15,303 nucleotides of DNA from Terriglobia bacterium (GTDB taxonomy: Bacteria; Acidobacteriota; Terriglobia; UBA7540), in the NCBI GenBank assembly GCA_030036915.1, contig JASHSC010000219.1:1-15303 (forward strand). Direction: 5' to 3'. Under the pieces are notes generated by a model that did not search any database, had not been told where the DNA came from, and saw only the letters and a list, made by a program, of their open reading frames with translations. Below, in pieces: positions 7,653-13,852 of the stretch. The translations under genes and the position numbers were made by a program. Within the stretch, counting starts at the first letter, position 1. Each line of letters begins with the position of its first letter.

Positions 7653-8222
7653 ATGGCGCCAGCGAAAACTCTGAAGACGTTGGATGCGCGAACGCCTGAG
7701 CACTGGCGGAAGTGGCTCGCCGAGCATCACGACTCGGAATCGGAGGTGTGGCTCATTTTCCATAAACAGCACACTGGGGTGGAATCCATCGATTACCTGG
7801 ATGCCGTCGATGAAGCACTCTGCTTTGGATGGGTTGACAGTCTTATTCGCCGGATTGACGACGCACGCTATGCCCGCAAATTCACTCCGCGCAAGCCGGA
7901 TAGCAAATGGTCCACGGCTAACCGCAAGCGCTTCGCGGAGTTGAAAGCCGGCGGCCGATTGATGCCCGCGGGGTTGGATCGGCCGCCCACCAACCGCAGC
8001 GGCGACGCTCCCCGGCCCTCGATATCAAAGCTCCCGCCTTACCTCCAGGAAGCGCTCACCAAGAACCCATTGGCCAAGAGATTTTTTGACAATCTCGCGC
8101 CATCCTACCGGAGGCTTTACATCGGGTGGATCGATTCCGCGAAACAACACGATACCAAGGTCCGGCGGCTTCAAGAGGCCGTCCGACTGCTTGCCGCGGG
8201 CAGGAAATTAGGAATGAAATAG
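7653..8222 (+). CDS. YdeI/OmpD-associated (OmdA) family protein
   Basis: This 189-residue cytoplasmic protein resembles the YdeI/OmdA family, sometimes labelled bacteriocin-protection proteins; the biochemical function of the family is poorly defined. Recognisable parts are an N-terminal domain with WRKWLAEHH, EVWLIFHK, and DAVDEALCFGWVDS, which is the typical family core (about residues 18-62). A basic segment FTPRKPDSKWSTANRKR follows (about 76-92). The C-terminal helical part has AKRFFDNLAPSYRRLYIGWIDSAK (about 145-168), the OmdA-type end. The start at ATG 7653 has GAGG at 7641-7644, 8 bases ahead. It stands 65 bp after the isomerase gene and may be read through from it, but no functional link is apparent. 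Confidence 0.85.
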   Translation: MAPAKTLKTLDARTPEHWRKWLAEHHDSESEVWLIFHKQHTGVESIDYLDAVDEALCFGWVDSLIRRIDDARYARKFTPRKPDSKWSTANRKRFAELKAGGRLMPAGLDRPPTNRSGDAPRPSISKLPPYLQEALTKNPLAKRFFDNLAPSYRRLYIGWIDSAKQHDTKVRRLQEAVRLLAAGRKLGMK

Positions 8223-8251
8223 GCGGTCTTTGACAAAATTAGGGCAATATA

Positions 8252-8268
8252 ACTTTGTGTAACAAAGT
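8252..8268. promoter_or_regulatory. Operator-like dyad, copy 1 (ACTTT-N7-AAAGT)
   Basis: The sequence ACTTTGTGTAACAAAGT is a perfect inverted repeat of 7-bp arms around GTA. It ends 2 bp before the -35 box of the membrane protein gene. A second 17-bp dyad with the same outer arms lies at 9317-9333, on the other side of the regulator gene. The shared form and the flanking position make both likely binding sites of the winged-helix regulator encoded between them. The direction of control (activation or repression) is not determined. Confidence 0.65.
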
Positions 8269-8270
8269 AC

Positions 8271-8299
8271 TTGACAGGAGTCTCGAGCTCGAGTATACG
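8271..8299 (+). promoter_or_regulatory. Sigma-70-type promoter of the membrane protein/regulator operon
   Basis: TTGACA (8271-8276, full consensus) and TATACG (8294-8299, 4 of 6) are separated by the ideal 17 bases. Transcription would start about 7 bases after the -10, at or next to the ATG at 8306. The spacer contains a 12-bp palindrome, CTCGAGCTCGAG (8282-8293), which abuts the -10. Confidence 0.7.
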
Positions 8300-8305
8300 T
8301 TTACC

Positions 8306-8920
8306 ATGTCCTGTGCCGGACCGGCTCGATCTCGACGTCTTCGCCCCACCTCGCTGCATGTCCATGCCATTGAGGATCTTCGCTTCATCCGCCAGACCAT
8401 GGAAAATGCGGCCTCGTTCACGGCTGTCCCCGGCTGGGGTGGTGTGGCGATGGGTTTCACCGCGGTCGCGGCTGCAGCACTCGGCCCTCGGCCCTCGAAC
8501 GCCCGAGCATGGGTGATCACATGGATGCTTGCCGCCTTGAGTGCCTTCATCCTGGGGGCATTAACGGTTTTTTGGAAAGCCAGGCGTAAGGGGACGCCAG
8601 TATTCACCTTGCCCGGGCGGAAGTTCATGCTTAGCCTGTTTCCCCCTTTGCTCGCGGGCGGCATTCTTTCCTTGGCCCTTTTCGGGGCTGGACTCGCCCG
8701 CCTGCTGCCCGGTGTGTGGCTGCTCCTTTACGGCGTGGGGGTGATTTCAGCCGGTGCTTTTTCAGTGCCGGTTGTGCCCGCGATGGGCCTGTGTTTCATG
8801 ATAGCGGGGGTTACCGCGGTATTCTGTCCCCCTGCTTGGGGAAACGCGGTGATGGCGGCGGGATTTGGGGGACTGCACATTCTTTTCGGATTAATCATTG
8901 CAAGGAGGTACGGTGGGTAG
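8306..8920 (+). CDS. Six-TM integral membrane protein of unknown function
   Basis: This is a 204-residue membrane protein that I cannot assign to a named family. A basic N-terminus and a conserved-looking segment (HAIEDLRFIRQTMENA, about 20-35) precede the motif SFTAVPGWGG. Six hydrophobic segments follow at about 38-58, 68-90, 108-130, 133-152, 154-173 and 179-199. A short basic loop sits between TM2 and TM3. The in-frame sequence extends upstream to 8255, but that region contains the promoter, so the start is placed at ATG 8306. This lies at the predicted transcription start and has no Shine-Dalgarno sequence, as in a leaderless mRNA. The stop overlaps the next gene's start by 8 bases, so the two are translationally coupled. 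Together they suggest a membrane component controlled by, or signalling to, the adjacent regulator. Confidence 0.75.
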   Translation: MSCAGPARSRRLRPTSLHVHAIEDLRFIRQTMENAASFTAVPGWGGVAMGFTAVAAAALGPRPSNARAWVITWMLAALSAFILGALTVFWKARRKGTPVFTLPGRKFMLSLFPPLLAGGILSLALFGAGLARLLPGVWLLLYGVGVISAGAFSVPVVPAMGLCFMIAGVTAVFCPPAWGNAVMAAGFGGLHILFGLIIARRYGG

Positions 8921-9287
8921 GACAAATCAACTTCGTGGGCACAACATGCTCGAAACAAGCAGGGCTGAACGTGCTGAGCGGCGCGGGCACGCCGCAGCGG
9001 AGCTCGACCGGCTGATCCACGAGCGCATGCGCCTGGGGATCGTCAGCGCGCTGGCAGCCAATGAATCTCTCAGCTTTAATGATTTAAAGAAACTGCTTGC
9101 CACCACGGATGGGAACCTGAGCGTCCATGCGCGCAAGCTTGAGGAAGCGAAATACATTGTTTGCGAGAAATACTTCGAAGGCCGAATGCCTAAGACCGTG
9201 TTTCGCCTGAGCTCTGCCGGGCGGCGTGCGCTCGAGACTTACCTGGACCAGATGGAAACGCTGATTCAATCCATGCGGTCACACTAG
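8913..9287 (+). CDS. Winged-helix transcriptional regulator (HTH_34-like)
   Basis: This 124-residue DNA-binding protein is of the winged-helix type often annotated as HTH_34 or MarR/PadR-like. The pattern is LDRLIHERMRLGIVSALA, then helix 2 (SFNDLKKLLA), a turn with TTDG, the recognition helix NLSVHARKLEE, and a wing (CEKYFEGRMPKTVFRLS). A C-terminal helix likely serves dimerisation. No ligand domain or Cys-based sensor is seen. The GTG at 8913 is preferred because AAGGAGG at 8902-8908 lies just ahead of it and it overlaps the upstream stop codon. TTG 8898 lies before that Shine-Dalgarno and ATG 8946 is a shorter alternative. It most likely binds the paired ACTTT-N7-AAAGT dyads that flank the operon and so controls its own expression and perhaps the prenyltransferase gene downstream. 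Confidence 0.88.
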   Translation: MGRTNQLRGHNMLETSRAERAERRGHAAAELDRLIHERMRLGIVSALAANESLSFNDLKKLLATTDGNLSVHARKLEEAKYIVCEKYFEGRMPKTVFRLSSAGRRALETYLDQMETLIQSMRSH

Positions 9288-9295
9288 GCCGCCGG

Positions 9296-9311
9296 GGCAA
9301 AATTTTTTGCC
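9296..9311. other. Palindrome after the regulator gene, possible weak terminator
   Basis: GGCAAAATTTTTTGCC is a perfect 7-bp inverted repeat around TT, starting 8 bases after the regulator stop. As RNA it could form a 6-bp stem with a 4-base loop. No T-run follows the stem, so a true rho-independent terminator is doubtful. It lies 5 bases before the second operator-like dyad. Confidence 0.35.
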
Positions 9312-9316
9312 ATGTT

Positions 9317-9333
9317 ACTTTATATTGTAAAGT
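9317..9333. promoter_or_regulatory. Operator-like dyad, copy 2 (ACTTT-N7-AAAGT)
   Basis: ACTTTATATTGTAAAGT has the same length, outer arms and spacing as the dyad at 8252-8268; with its flanking bases the perfect arms are TACTTTA/TAAAGTA. It stands 66 bp before the prenyltransferase start. GACAAT at 9341-9346 is a possible -10 with a poor -35 that would fall inside the dyad, which would fit repression of the downstream gene. That promoter is a weak call. Confidence 0.6.
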
Positions 9334-9398
9334 ACACTACGACAATGTGAATCACCGACGACGACAGAGAAGTCGGTTGGCAGTATGGGGGGCGAATC

Positions 9399-10139
9399 AT
9401 GCCGGACGAAAATGGAACACGAGCCGTGAATTTACCGCCTTCAAACCTTCATGTGGCGATCATTATGGACGGTAGCGGGCGCTGGGCGGAAGCCCGCGGA
9501 CTGCCTCGCGTGGAAGGTCACCGCGCCGGCCGTGCGGCCGTCTGCCGCGCCGTGGAGGCTGCCCTTGCGACGGACGTTCGTGTGCTGACGTTGTTCACAT
9601 TCTCAACGGAGAATTGGGGCAGGCCGGAAGGTGAAGTCGCGGAACTGATGCGCATCTTCGGCGATTTCCTTCGGGAAGACGTACCGTATTTCGTCCTGCG
9701 CGGTGTTTGCGTGACGGTGATCGGCAGGCGTGACCGGCTGCCGCCTTCCCTGCGAGAGGAGATTGACACCATTGAGGCCGTGAGCAATGGGGAAGGGCAA
9801 ATGCGCCTCCGGCTGGCGATCGATTACTCCGGCCGGGATTCGATTCTTCGTGCCGCGAACCAATTTCATTCGGAGGGTGAGGGTTCATATGAGAATTTTT
9901 GCCGCATCCTGGCACAAACTCAGTTGGACAGTGAACCCGTTCCCGACGTTGACCTGCTCATCAGAGCGGGTGGTGAGCAGCGCTTAAGCAATTGCCCGCT
10001 CTGGGAAATCGCGTACGCAGAATTGTATTTCACTCCGTGTATGTGGCCCGATTTCGATTCCGAAGATTTTGCCGCCGCGCTTCAGGAATTCAGCAAGCGC
10101 CAGCGCCGCTTCGGGAGGATTCCGCTTGCGGCAATCTGA
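9399..10139 (+). CDS. UppS-family cis-prenyltransferase (isoprenyl transferase), divergent type
   Basis: Members of this family add isopentenyl units in cis to farnesyl diphosphate, making undecaprenyl or shorter polyprenyl diphosphates that carry cell-wall and glycan precursors. Length (246 residues) is normal. Family motifs are present: HVAIIMDG with catalytic Asp24, RGLPRVEGHRAG (His41, Arg42), LFTFSTENW (65-73), DLLIRAGGEQRLSN (185-198, with Arg189 and Arg195) and IAYAELYF with Glu208. Two positions differ from canonical UppS: MDGSGRW has Ser26 where Asn is usual, and IDYSGR (141-146) replaces the usual NYGGR. It is not next to cdsA, dxr or frr, where housekeeping uppS usually sits. An accessory paralogue is therefore likely. 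ATG 9399 has a G-rich but non-standard Shine-Dalgarno (9387-9392). Confidence 0.88.
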   Translation: MPDENGTRAVNLPPSNLHVAIIMDGSGRWAEARGLPRVEGHRAGRAAVCRAVEAALATDVRVLTLFTFSTENWGRPEGEVAELMRIFGDFLREDVPYFVLRGVCVTVIGRRDRLPPSLREEIDTIEAVSNGEGQMRLRLAIDYSGRDSILRAANQFHSEGEGSYENFCRILAQTQLDSEPVPDVDLLIRAGGEQRLSNCPLWEIAYAELYFTPCMWPDFDSEDFAAALQEFSKRQRRFGRIPLAAI

Positions 10140-10156
10140 TTAAAGAATTTCCAGAA

Positions 10157-10294
10157 ATGAACTCCGCGTCAAAATCGGGATCATCCGAACCCCACGATTG
10201 GCGAACGTGGAGCCTTTCGCGCTCCGGAGCGCGGCAAGGCGTCAGCGAATACGCCTCATCCCTCCGCGAGGCTTGCGCTGAACTCAAAAGGTAA
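10157..10294 (+). CDS. Possible small protein of 45 residues
   Basis: An ATG-started frame follows the prenyltransferase stop by 17 bases and encodes 45 residues, Ser/Arg-rich, with no recognisable motif or membrane segment. No good Shine-Dalgarno precedes it. Its middle contains the 16-bp palindrome at 10218-10233. It may be a chance frame in the 264-bp intergenic stretch between 10140 and 10403; I see no other gene there. Confidence 0.2.
   Translation: MNSASKSGSSEPHDWRTWSLSRSGARQGVSEYASSLREACAELKR
10218..10233. repeat. Perfect 16-bp palindrome
   Basis: CGCGCTCCGGAGCGCG reads the same on both strands. As RNA it could form a 6-bp GC stem with a CCGG loop. It lies 79 bp after the prenyltransferase stop. 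No T-run follows, so it is not a standard terminator. Confidence 0.5.
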
Positions 10295-10375
10295 AGTTCT
10301 TACTCTTTCCTACCCTAGAGATTTGACGTTCATCCTCTGGGGGGCTTCATCCCACCCTCGAGTTTGAGTTAATCT

Positions 10376-10399
10376 TATAAGTGAACCCATTGAGGGGGG
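10376..10399 (+). promoter_or_regulatory. Candidate -10 box and ribosome binding site of the forward SDR gene
   Basis: TATAAG (10376-10381) matches the -10 consensus at 5 of 6 positions, but no -35 box is found at the right distance. GAGGGGGG (10392-10399) is a strong purine-rich ribosome binding site, with GAGG 8 bases before ATG 10404. If the -10 is real the leader is only about 15 bases. Confidence 0.35.
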
Positions 10400-10403
10400 C
10401 GGA

Positions 10404-11135
10404 ATGGCAACCGAATTGACAGGTAAGGTCGCGGTGGTAACGGGCGCATCGCGAGGAATCGGATTCTGCATTGCGCAGGCACTGCTCGCAGAAGGCGCGA
10501 AGGTATTCATTTGTGGGCGCGATCCCAAGGTTCTGCAGGGGGCCCTGGAGAAGCTTCGGAGCGCGACCCCTGCCAACGTGGATGGCTCGGCCGCGGATGT
10601 GCGAAGCTCCGAAGACTGCCGCAAATTGATTCGCGCCGCGGCGGAGCGCTTCGGCGGCCTCGACATCCTGGTGAATAACGCCGGTGTGGGCATCTTCAAG
10701 CCGATTGATCAGCTTAGCGTGGAAGATTGGGACGTGACGATTCAGACCAATCTCTCCGGTGTTTTCTATTGCTGCCGCGAAGCCGTTCCCCTGATGCGGA
10801 AGCGCGGCGGCGGATATATTTTCAACATCTCGAGCCTGGCGGGCGTGAATCCCATGCCCTCCGGTTCCGCCTACAATGCTTCTAAGTTCGGTCTGAACGG
10901 GTTCAGCGAAGCCATGATGCAGGATATTCGCTACGACGGCATTCGCGTGAGTTACCTGATGCCCGGCAGCGTGGACACTGATTTTGCCGCCTCTCCGGGG
11001 TCAAAGGCCCGCGAAAGCTGGAAGCTCACGGGCGAAGACGTGGCCAAGGCAGTAGTGGATTTGTACAAATTCCCAAGCACCGCTCTGGCGAGCCGTATCG
11101 AGATGCGTCCTTCACAGCCGCCCCGCAAGAAATAA
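10404..11135 (+). CDS. SDR-family oxidoreductase
   Basis: This 243-residue protein is a classical short-chain dehydrogenase/reductase with all key residues. It has cofactor loop TGASRGIG (13-20), NNAG (91-94), catalytic Ser144 with Tyr157-x-x-x-Lys161 (YNASK), and a PG motif (YLMPGSVDT) after beta-6. The Arg at position 17 in the glycine-rich loop favours NADP(H), as in FabG-like members, although the very basic C-terminal tail (RPSQPPRKK) is not typical of FabG. Many such proteins are 3-oxoacyl or small carbonyl reductases; the substrate cannot be assigned. It appears to be transcribed alone, with a strong ribosome binding site and 218 bp to the next gene. Confidence 0.92.
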   Translation: MATELTGKVAVVTGASRGIGFCIAQALLAEGAKVFICGRDPKVLQGALEKLRSATPANVDGSAADVRSSEDCRKLIRAAAERFGGLDILVNNAGVGIFKPIDQLSVEDWDVTIQTNLSGVFYCCREAVPLMRKRGGGYIFNISSLAGVNPMPSGSAYNASKFGLNGFSEAMMQDIRYDGIRVSYLMPGSVDTDFAASPGSKARESWKLTGEDVAKAVVDLYKFPSTALASRIEMRPSQPPRKK

Positions 11136-11248
11136 ATCGACTCGGGCAATCGAGATTCGCGACGAGTCCGAAACTCTTCAGCATCTTCAAAAATCGCGGC
11201 TTCGAATGTGAATCCCATCAATGCAGACTCGGTGCGTCCTTAAAGTTT

Positions 11249-11276
11249 TTGGGCGTTTCCTTGCATCGTGTACAAT
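11249..11276 (+). promoter_or_regulatory. Candidate promoter of the helicase gene
   Basis: TACAAT (11271-11276, 5 of 6 to the -10 consensus) follows TTGGGC (11249-11254, 3 of 6) after 16 bases. Transcription would start near 11283 and leave a leader of about 70 bases. The leader shows no clear Shine-Dalgarno before the ATG at 11354. The rest of 11136-11353 holds nothing else that I can support. Confidence 0.4.
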
Positions 11277-11353
11277 GAGATTTCGGGCGCAAGTGAACTG
11301 ATGGTGTCGCGCGGTTTCTGGCTCACCAACCAAGACCGCCCCACAATATTTGA

Positions 11354-13564
11354 ATGTCGAACCTGCTTGACCAACTCAATTCCCAGCAACGCATCGCGGT
11401 GGAACAGACCGAAGGTCCGCTGCTTATTCTGGCGGGAGCGGGCAGCGGCAAGACCCGCGTCATCACCTACCGGATCGCATATCTGATCGAAGCCCAGGGA
11501 GTGCCTCCGGAAAATATCCTGGCGGTCACTTTCACCAACAAGGCTGCCGAGCAGATGAAGGAGCGTGTGGCCAGGCTTCTCGATGGCCGAGTGGCCTTGC
11601 GCTCCGGCGCCCCGCATGTTTCCACATTCCATTCCTTTTGCGTCAGCGTGCTGCGCCGGCAGATCGACCGCCTGGGGTACACCCGTGATTTCTCAATTTA
11701 CGACGAAGACGACCAGCAGAGGCTGATGAAGACCTGCATTGCGGAATTGGGCTTGGAAGATCAGGTCACCTCGCCGCGCAGCGTGCTGGGACGGATCAGC
11801 TTCGCGAAGAACCACGGCCTGACGCCCGAGATGCTGTATCAGCAGGCGAAGAGCGATCAGATGGAAAAGGTTGCGGCGCTCTTTGACCGATATGATGCCA
11901 AGCTGCGGCAGGCAAACGCCCTGGATTTTGACGACCTGTTGCTGAAAACCGTTGAGCTCTTCTACAAATCTGCGGAAATCTGTGAGCAATATAACCGGAG
12001 ATTCCAGTACGTATTGGTGGATGAGTATCAGGACACCAATCGCCCGCAATATCAATTGATTCGGCAGCTCACCCTGATGAATCAAAATCTCTGCGTCGTG
12101 GGGGATGAGGACCAATCCATTTACCGTTGGCGCGGCGCTGACATTCAAAACATATTGAGCTTTGAAAAGGACTATCCCAAGGCGCAGACCGTGTGCCTGG
12201 AGCAGAACTACCGATCCACGCAGAAAATTCTGGATGTAGCCGGCGCCGTGGTGAGCCACAACCGGGAGCGCAAGGGAAAAACCTTGTGGACGGACCGCGC
12301 CGGGGGTGATGCGGTCAAAATCTACGAAGCGTGGAACAACGACGAGGAAGCAGCCTACGTAGCGGATGAGGTTTCAAGGGCCCTTGCCCAAAGCGCCGAG
12401 GCCAGCGTAGCCGTGCTTTACCGCACCAACGCCCAATCGCGCGTACTTGAAGAATCGCTGCGTCGCAACGGAGTTGCTTACCGGCTGGTGGGCGGTTTCA
12501 GCTTCTATGCGCGCGCGGAAATCCGTGACGTGCTGGCTTACGCCCGCTTGGCGAGCAATCCGCGCGATGCCACGGCATTTCAGCGCATCATCAACACGCC
12601 AGCGAGGGGAATCGGCGCATCCACACTCGGCTCCATCGAAGCGAATGCCCGTGCGCAGAAGCGCACACTTTGGGAAGCACTGGAGGATGAGTTGGAAGCG
12701 CGGCGCCTTCCCCCACGTGCTCTGAATGCAATTGCAGCCTTCCACAAGCTTGGGAAAGAACTGATGGCCGACCAGGCAAGCCTGCCGATGGGGCAATTCT
12801 TCAAGAGCATTCTCGACCGCACAGGCTATGTGGAAATACTGGCGAGGGAAAATCAGCCGGAATCGCAGGACCGGATCGAGAATCTTCAGGAACTTGTGAA
12901 CGCGGCTCTGGAGGCAGAAGAGCAGGGCACGACACTCGCAGAATTTCTGGACCACGCCGCGCTGGTTTCTGACTCGGATGATTACGACGAACGAGCGCGG
13001 GTAACGCTCATGACGCTGCACAGCGCCAAGGGGCTGGAATTCAACTTGGTTTTCCTGGTGGGGATGGAAGAGGGGCTTTTTCCGCACCAGCTTTCTGTGG
13101 GGGATGAGGCAGGCATTGAGGAGGAACGGCGGCTCTGCTACGTGGGCATGACGCGCGCGCGCGACCGGTTGGTGCTTTCCTGGGCGCGGGAGAGGCGCAG
13201 GTACGGGCGGGACTCCGTGGAAACCAGCCGACGGTCCCGCTTTCTGGACGAAGTGCCTCCCAAACTGTTGGAGCCCGTGGGCGCCACCGCGTCAAAGGCT
13301 CGCACAACTTGGGAAAATGCCGTAAACTCAATCGCCGGCGCAGAACGTTTCCTGCGCGAGCGAGGAATCGACCGCCCGCTGCCCAAGGTCCGGAGCTCAT
13401 CCTCGCGGTGGAAGCTGGGGAGCCGTGTGCGGCATGCGAAATACGGCATCGGGACGATTTTGGATTGTGAGGGCGACGGCGAGGACAGCAAACTCACCAT
13501 CAGTTTTCCGGGCTATGGACGAAAGAAAATGGTGGAGCGCTTTGCCGGGCTGGAGAGAGTTTAA
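11354..13564 (+). CDS. pcrA: ATP-dependent DNA helicase PcrA/UvrD
   Basis: This is a 736-residue superfamily 1A 3'-5' helicase used in nucleotide excision repair, clearing of RecA or RNA polymerase from DNA, and plasmid replication. Every helicase motif is visible: Q-motif (LNSQQRIAVE), Walker A GAGSGKT (28-34), motif Ia (VTFTNKAAEQMKER), motif II DEYQ (223-226), motif III (GDEDQSIYRWRGAD), motif IV (LEQNYRST), motif V (TLHSAKGLEFNLVF, about 554-567) and motif VI (YVGMTRARDRL). The C-terminal part (about 690-735: RVRHAKYGIGTI, ending LERV) is the Tudor-like domain that in PcrA/UvrD contacts RNA polymerase. The length suits PcrA. No Shine-Dalgarno is seen before ATG 11354. Twenty-six bases after its stop lies a small basic protein gene. 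Confidence 0.97.
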   Translation: MSNLLDQLNSQQRIAVEQTEGPLLILAGAGSGKTRVITYRIAYLIEAQGVPPENILAVTFTNKAAEQMKERVARLLDGRVALRSGAPHVSTFHSFCVSVLRRQIDRLGYTRDFSIYDEDDQQRLMKTCIAELGLEDQVTSPRSVLGRISFAKNHGLTPEMLYQQAKSDQMEKVAALFDRYDAKLRQANALDFDDLLLKTVELFYKSAEICEQYNRRFQYVLVDEYQDTNRPQYQLIRQLTLMNQNLCVVGDEDQSIYRWRGADIQNILSFEKDYPKAQTVCLEQNYRSTQKILDVAGAVVSHNRERKGKTLWTDRAGGDAVKIYEAWNNDEEAAYVADEVSRALAQSAEASVAVLYRTNAQSRVLEESLRRNGVAYRLVGGFSFYARAEIRDVLAYARLASNPRDATAFQRIINTPARGIGASTLGSIEANARAQKRTLWEALEDELEARRLPPRALNAIAAFHKLGKELMADQASLPMGQFFKSILDRTGYVEILARENQPESQDRIENLQELVNAALEAEEQGTTLAEFLDHAALVSDSDDYDERARVTLMTLHSAKGLEFNLVFLVGMEEGLFPHQLSVGDEAGIEEERRLCYVGMTRARDRLVLSWARERRRYGRDSVETSRRSRFLDEVPPKLLEPVGATASKARTTWENAVNSIAGAERFLRERGIDRPLPKVRSSSSRWKLGSRVRHAKYGIGTILDCEGDGEDSKLTISFPGYGRKKMVERFAGLERV

Positions 13565-13590
13565 ATACACATTGACAGGAAATTGAGGGA

Positions 13591-13749
13591 ATGAACACAA
13601 AAAACATCAAAGATAAAGAAGAACGCAAAAAGCTGAAGCGCGCGGCGCGCAAGAAGCAACCGCCTAAACCCAAGCGCACAGAACCGCGCGGCTCCCACAA
13701 GCCCAAGGTGAAAAAGAAGGGGCCGGGCGCGCCTCCACGCAGAAAGTAA
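13591..13749 (+). CDS. Small Lys/Arg-rich protein (52 residues)
   Basis: A 52-codon gene begins with ATG 26 bases after the helicase stop. The product has 16 Lys and 7 Arg (44% basic) and 8 Pro, with only 4 acidic residues. It has a short helix-forming N-terminal part (about residues 6-22) and a Pro/Lys-rich tail of the kind found in disordered nucleic-acid-binding proteins. I do not recognise a family. AGGA at 13577-13580 lies 10 bases ahead, and GAGGGA directly abuts the ATG. The Lys codon use favours AAA in the first codons and AAG later. It may be cotranscribed with the helicase gene. It could bind DNA, RNA or ribosomes; a chance frame cannot be excluded, but the strand, spacing and clean double stop (TAATAA) favour a real gene. 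Confidence 0.55.
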   Translation: MNTKNIKDKEERKKLKRAARKKQPPKPKRTEPRGSHKPKVKKKGPGAPPRRK

Positions 13750-13756
13750 TAAGTCG

Positions 13757-13831
13757 GTGCCGAGTGGCAAGTGATGAGTGAAGGGAGTCAGGCCACTCGG
13801 TCATGACTCCGTTTCGGTAATCATTCGGCAC
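13757..13831. repeat. Cluster of overlapping inverted repeats upstream of the permease gene
   Basis: Three pairs of arms are seen. CCGAGTGGC (13760-13768) pairs with GCCACTCGG (13792-13800). GGAGTCA (13784-13790) pairs with TGACTCC (13804-13810). GTGCCGA (13757-13763) pairs with TCGGCAC (13825-13831). The first two pairings interleave and cannot both form as simple hairpins. The units are variants of CCGAGTG/CACTCGG, like the degenerate repeats common between genes in soil bacteria; a regulatory leader is the other reading. Confidence 0.5.
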
Positions 13832-13838
13832 TCGATGT

Positions 13839-13852
13839 AAAGGAGCCCTTTG
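13839..13852 (+). promoter_or_regulatory. Ribosome binding site of the permease gene, inside a short hairpin
   Basis: AAAGGAG (13839-13845) is the Shine-Dalgarno sequence for the TTG at 13850, with 4 bases between. AAAGG (13839-13843) can pair with CCTTT (13847-13851), so the ribosome binding site and the first two bases of the start codon would be partly hidden in the RNA. Confidence 0.55.

Noticed and set aside
8230..8253. Second promoter made of TTGACA (8230-8235) and TATAAC (8248-8253)
   Set aside because: Both hexamers are good but the spacer is only 12 bases, too short for sigma-70; the downstream pair with 17 bases is preferred.
8255..8305. Earlier start for the membrane protein gene at 8255
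   Set aside because: This stretch holds the operator-like dyad and a strong promoter, so it cannot be in the mRNA from that promoter.
11268..11486. Small forward frame overlapping the start of pcrA
   Set aside because: It runs in another frame through the conserved Walker A region of the helicase and has no ribosome binding site or recognisable motif.
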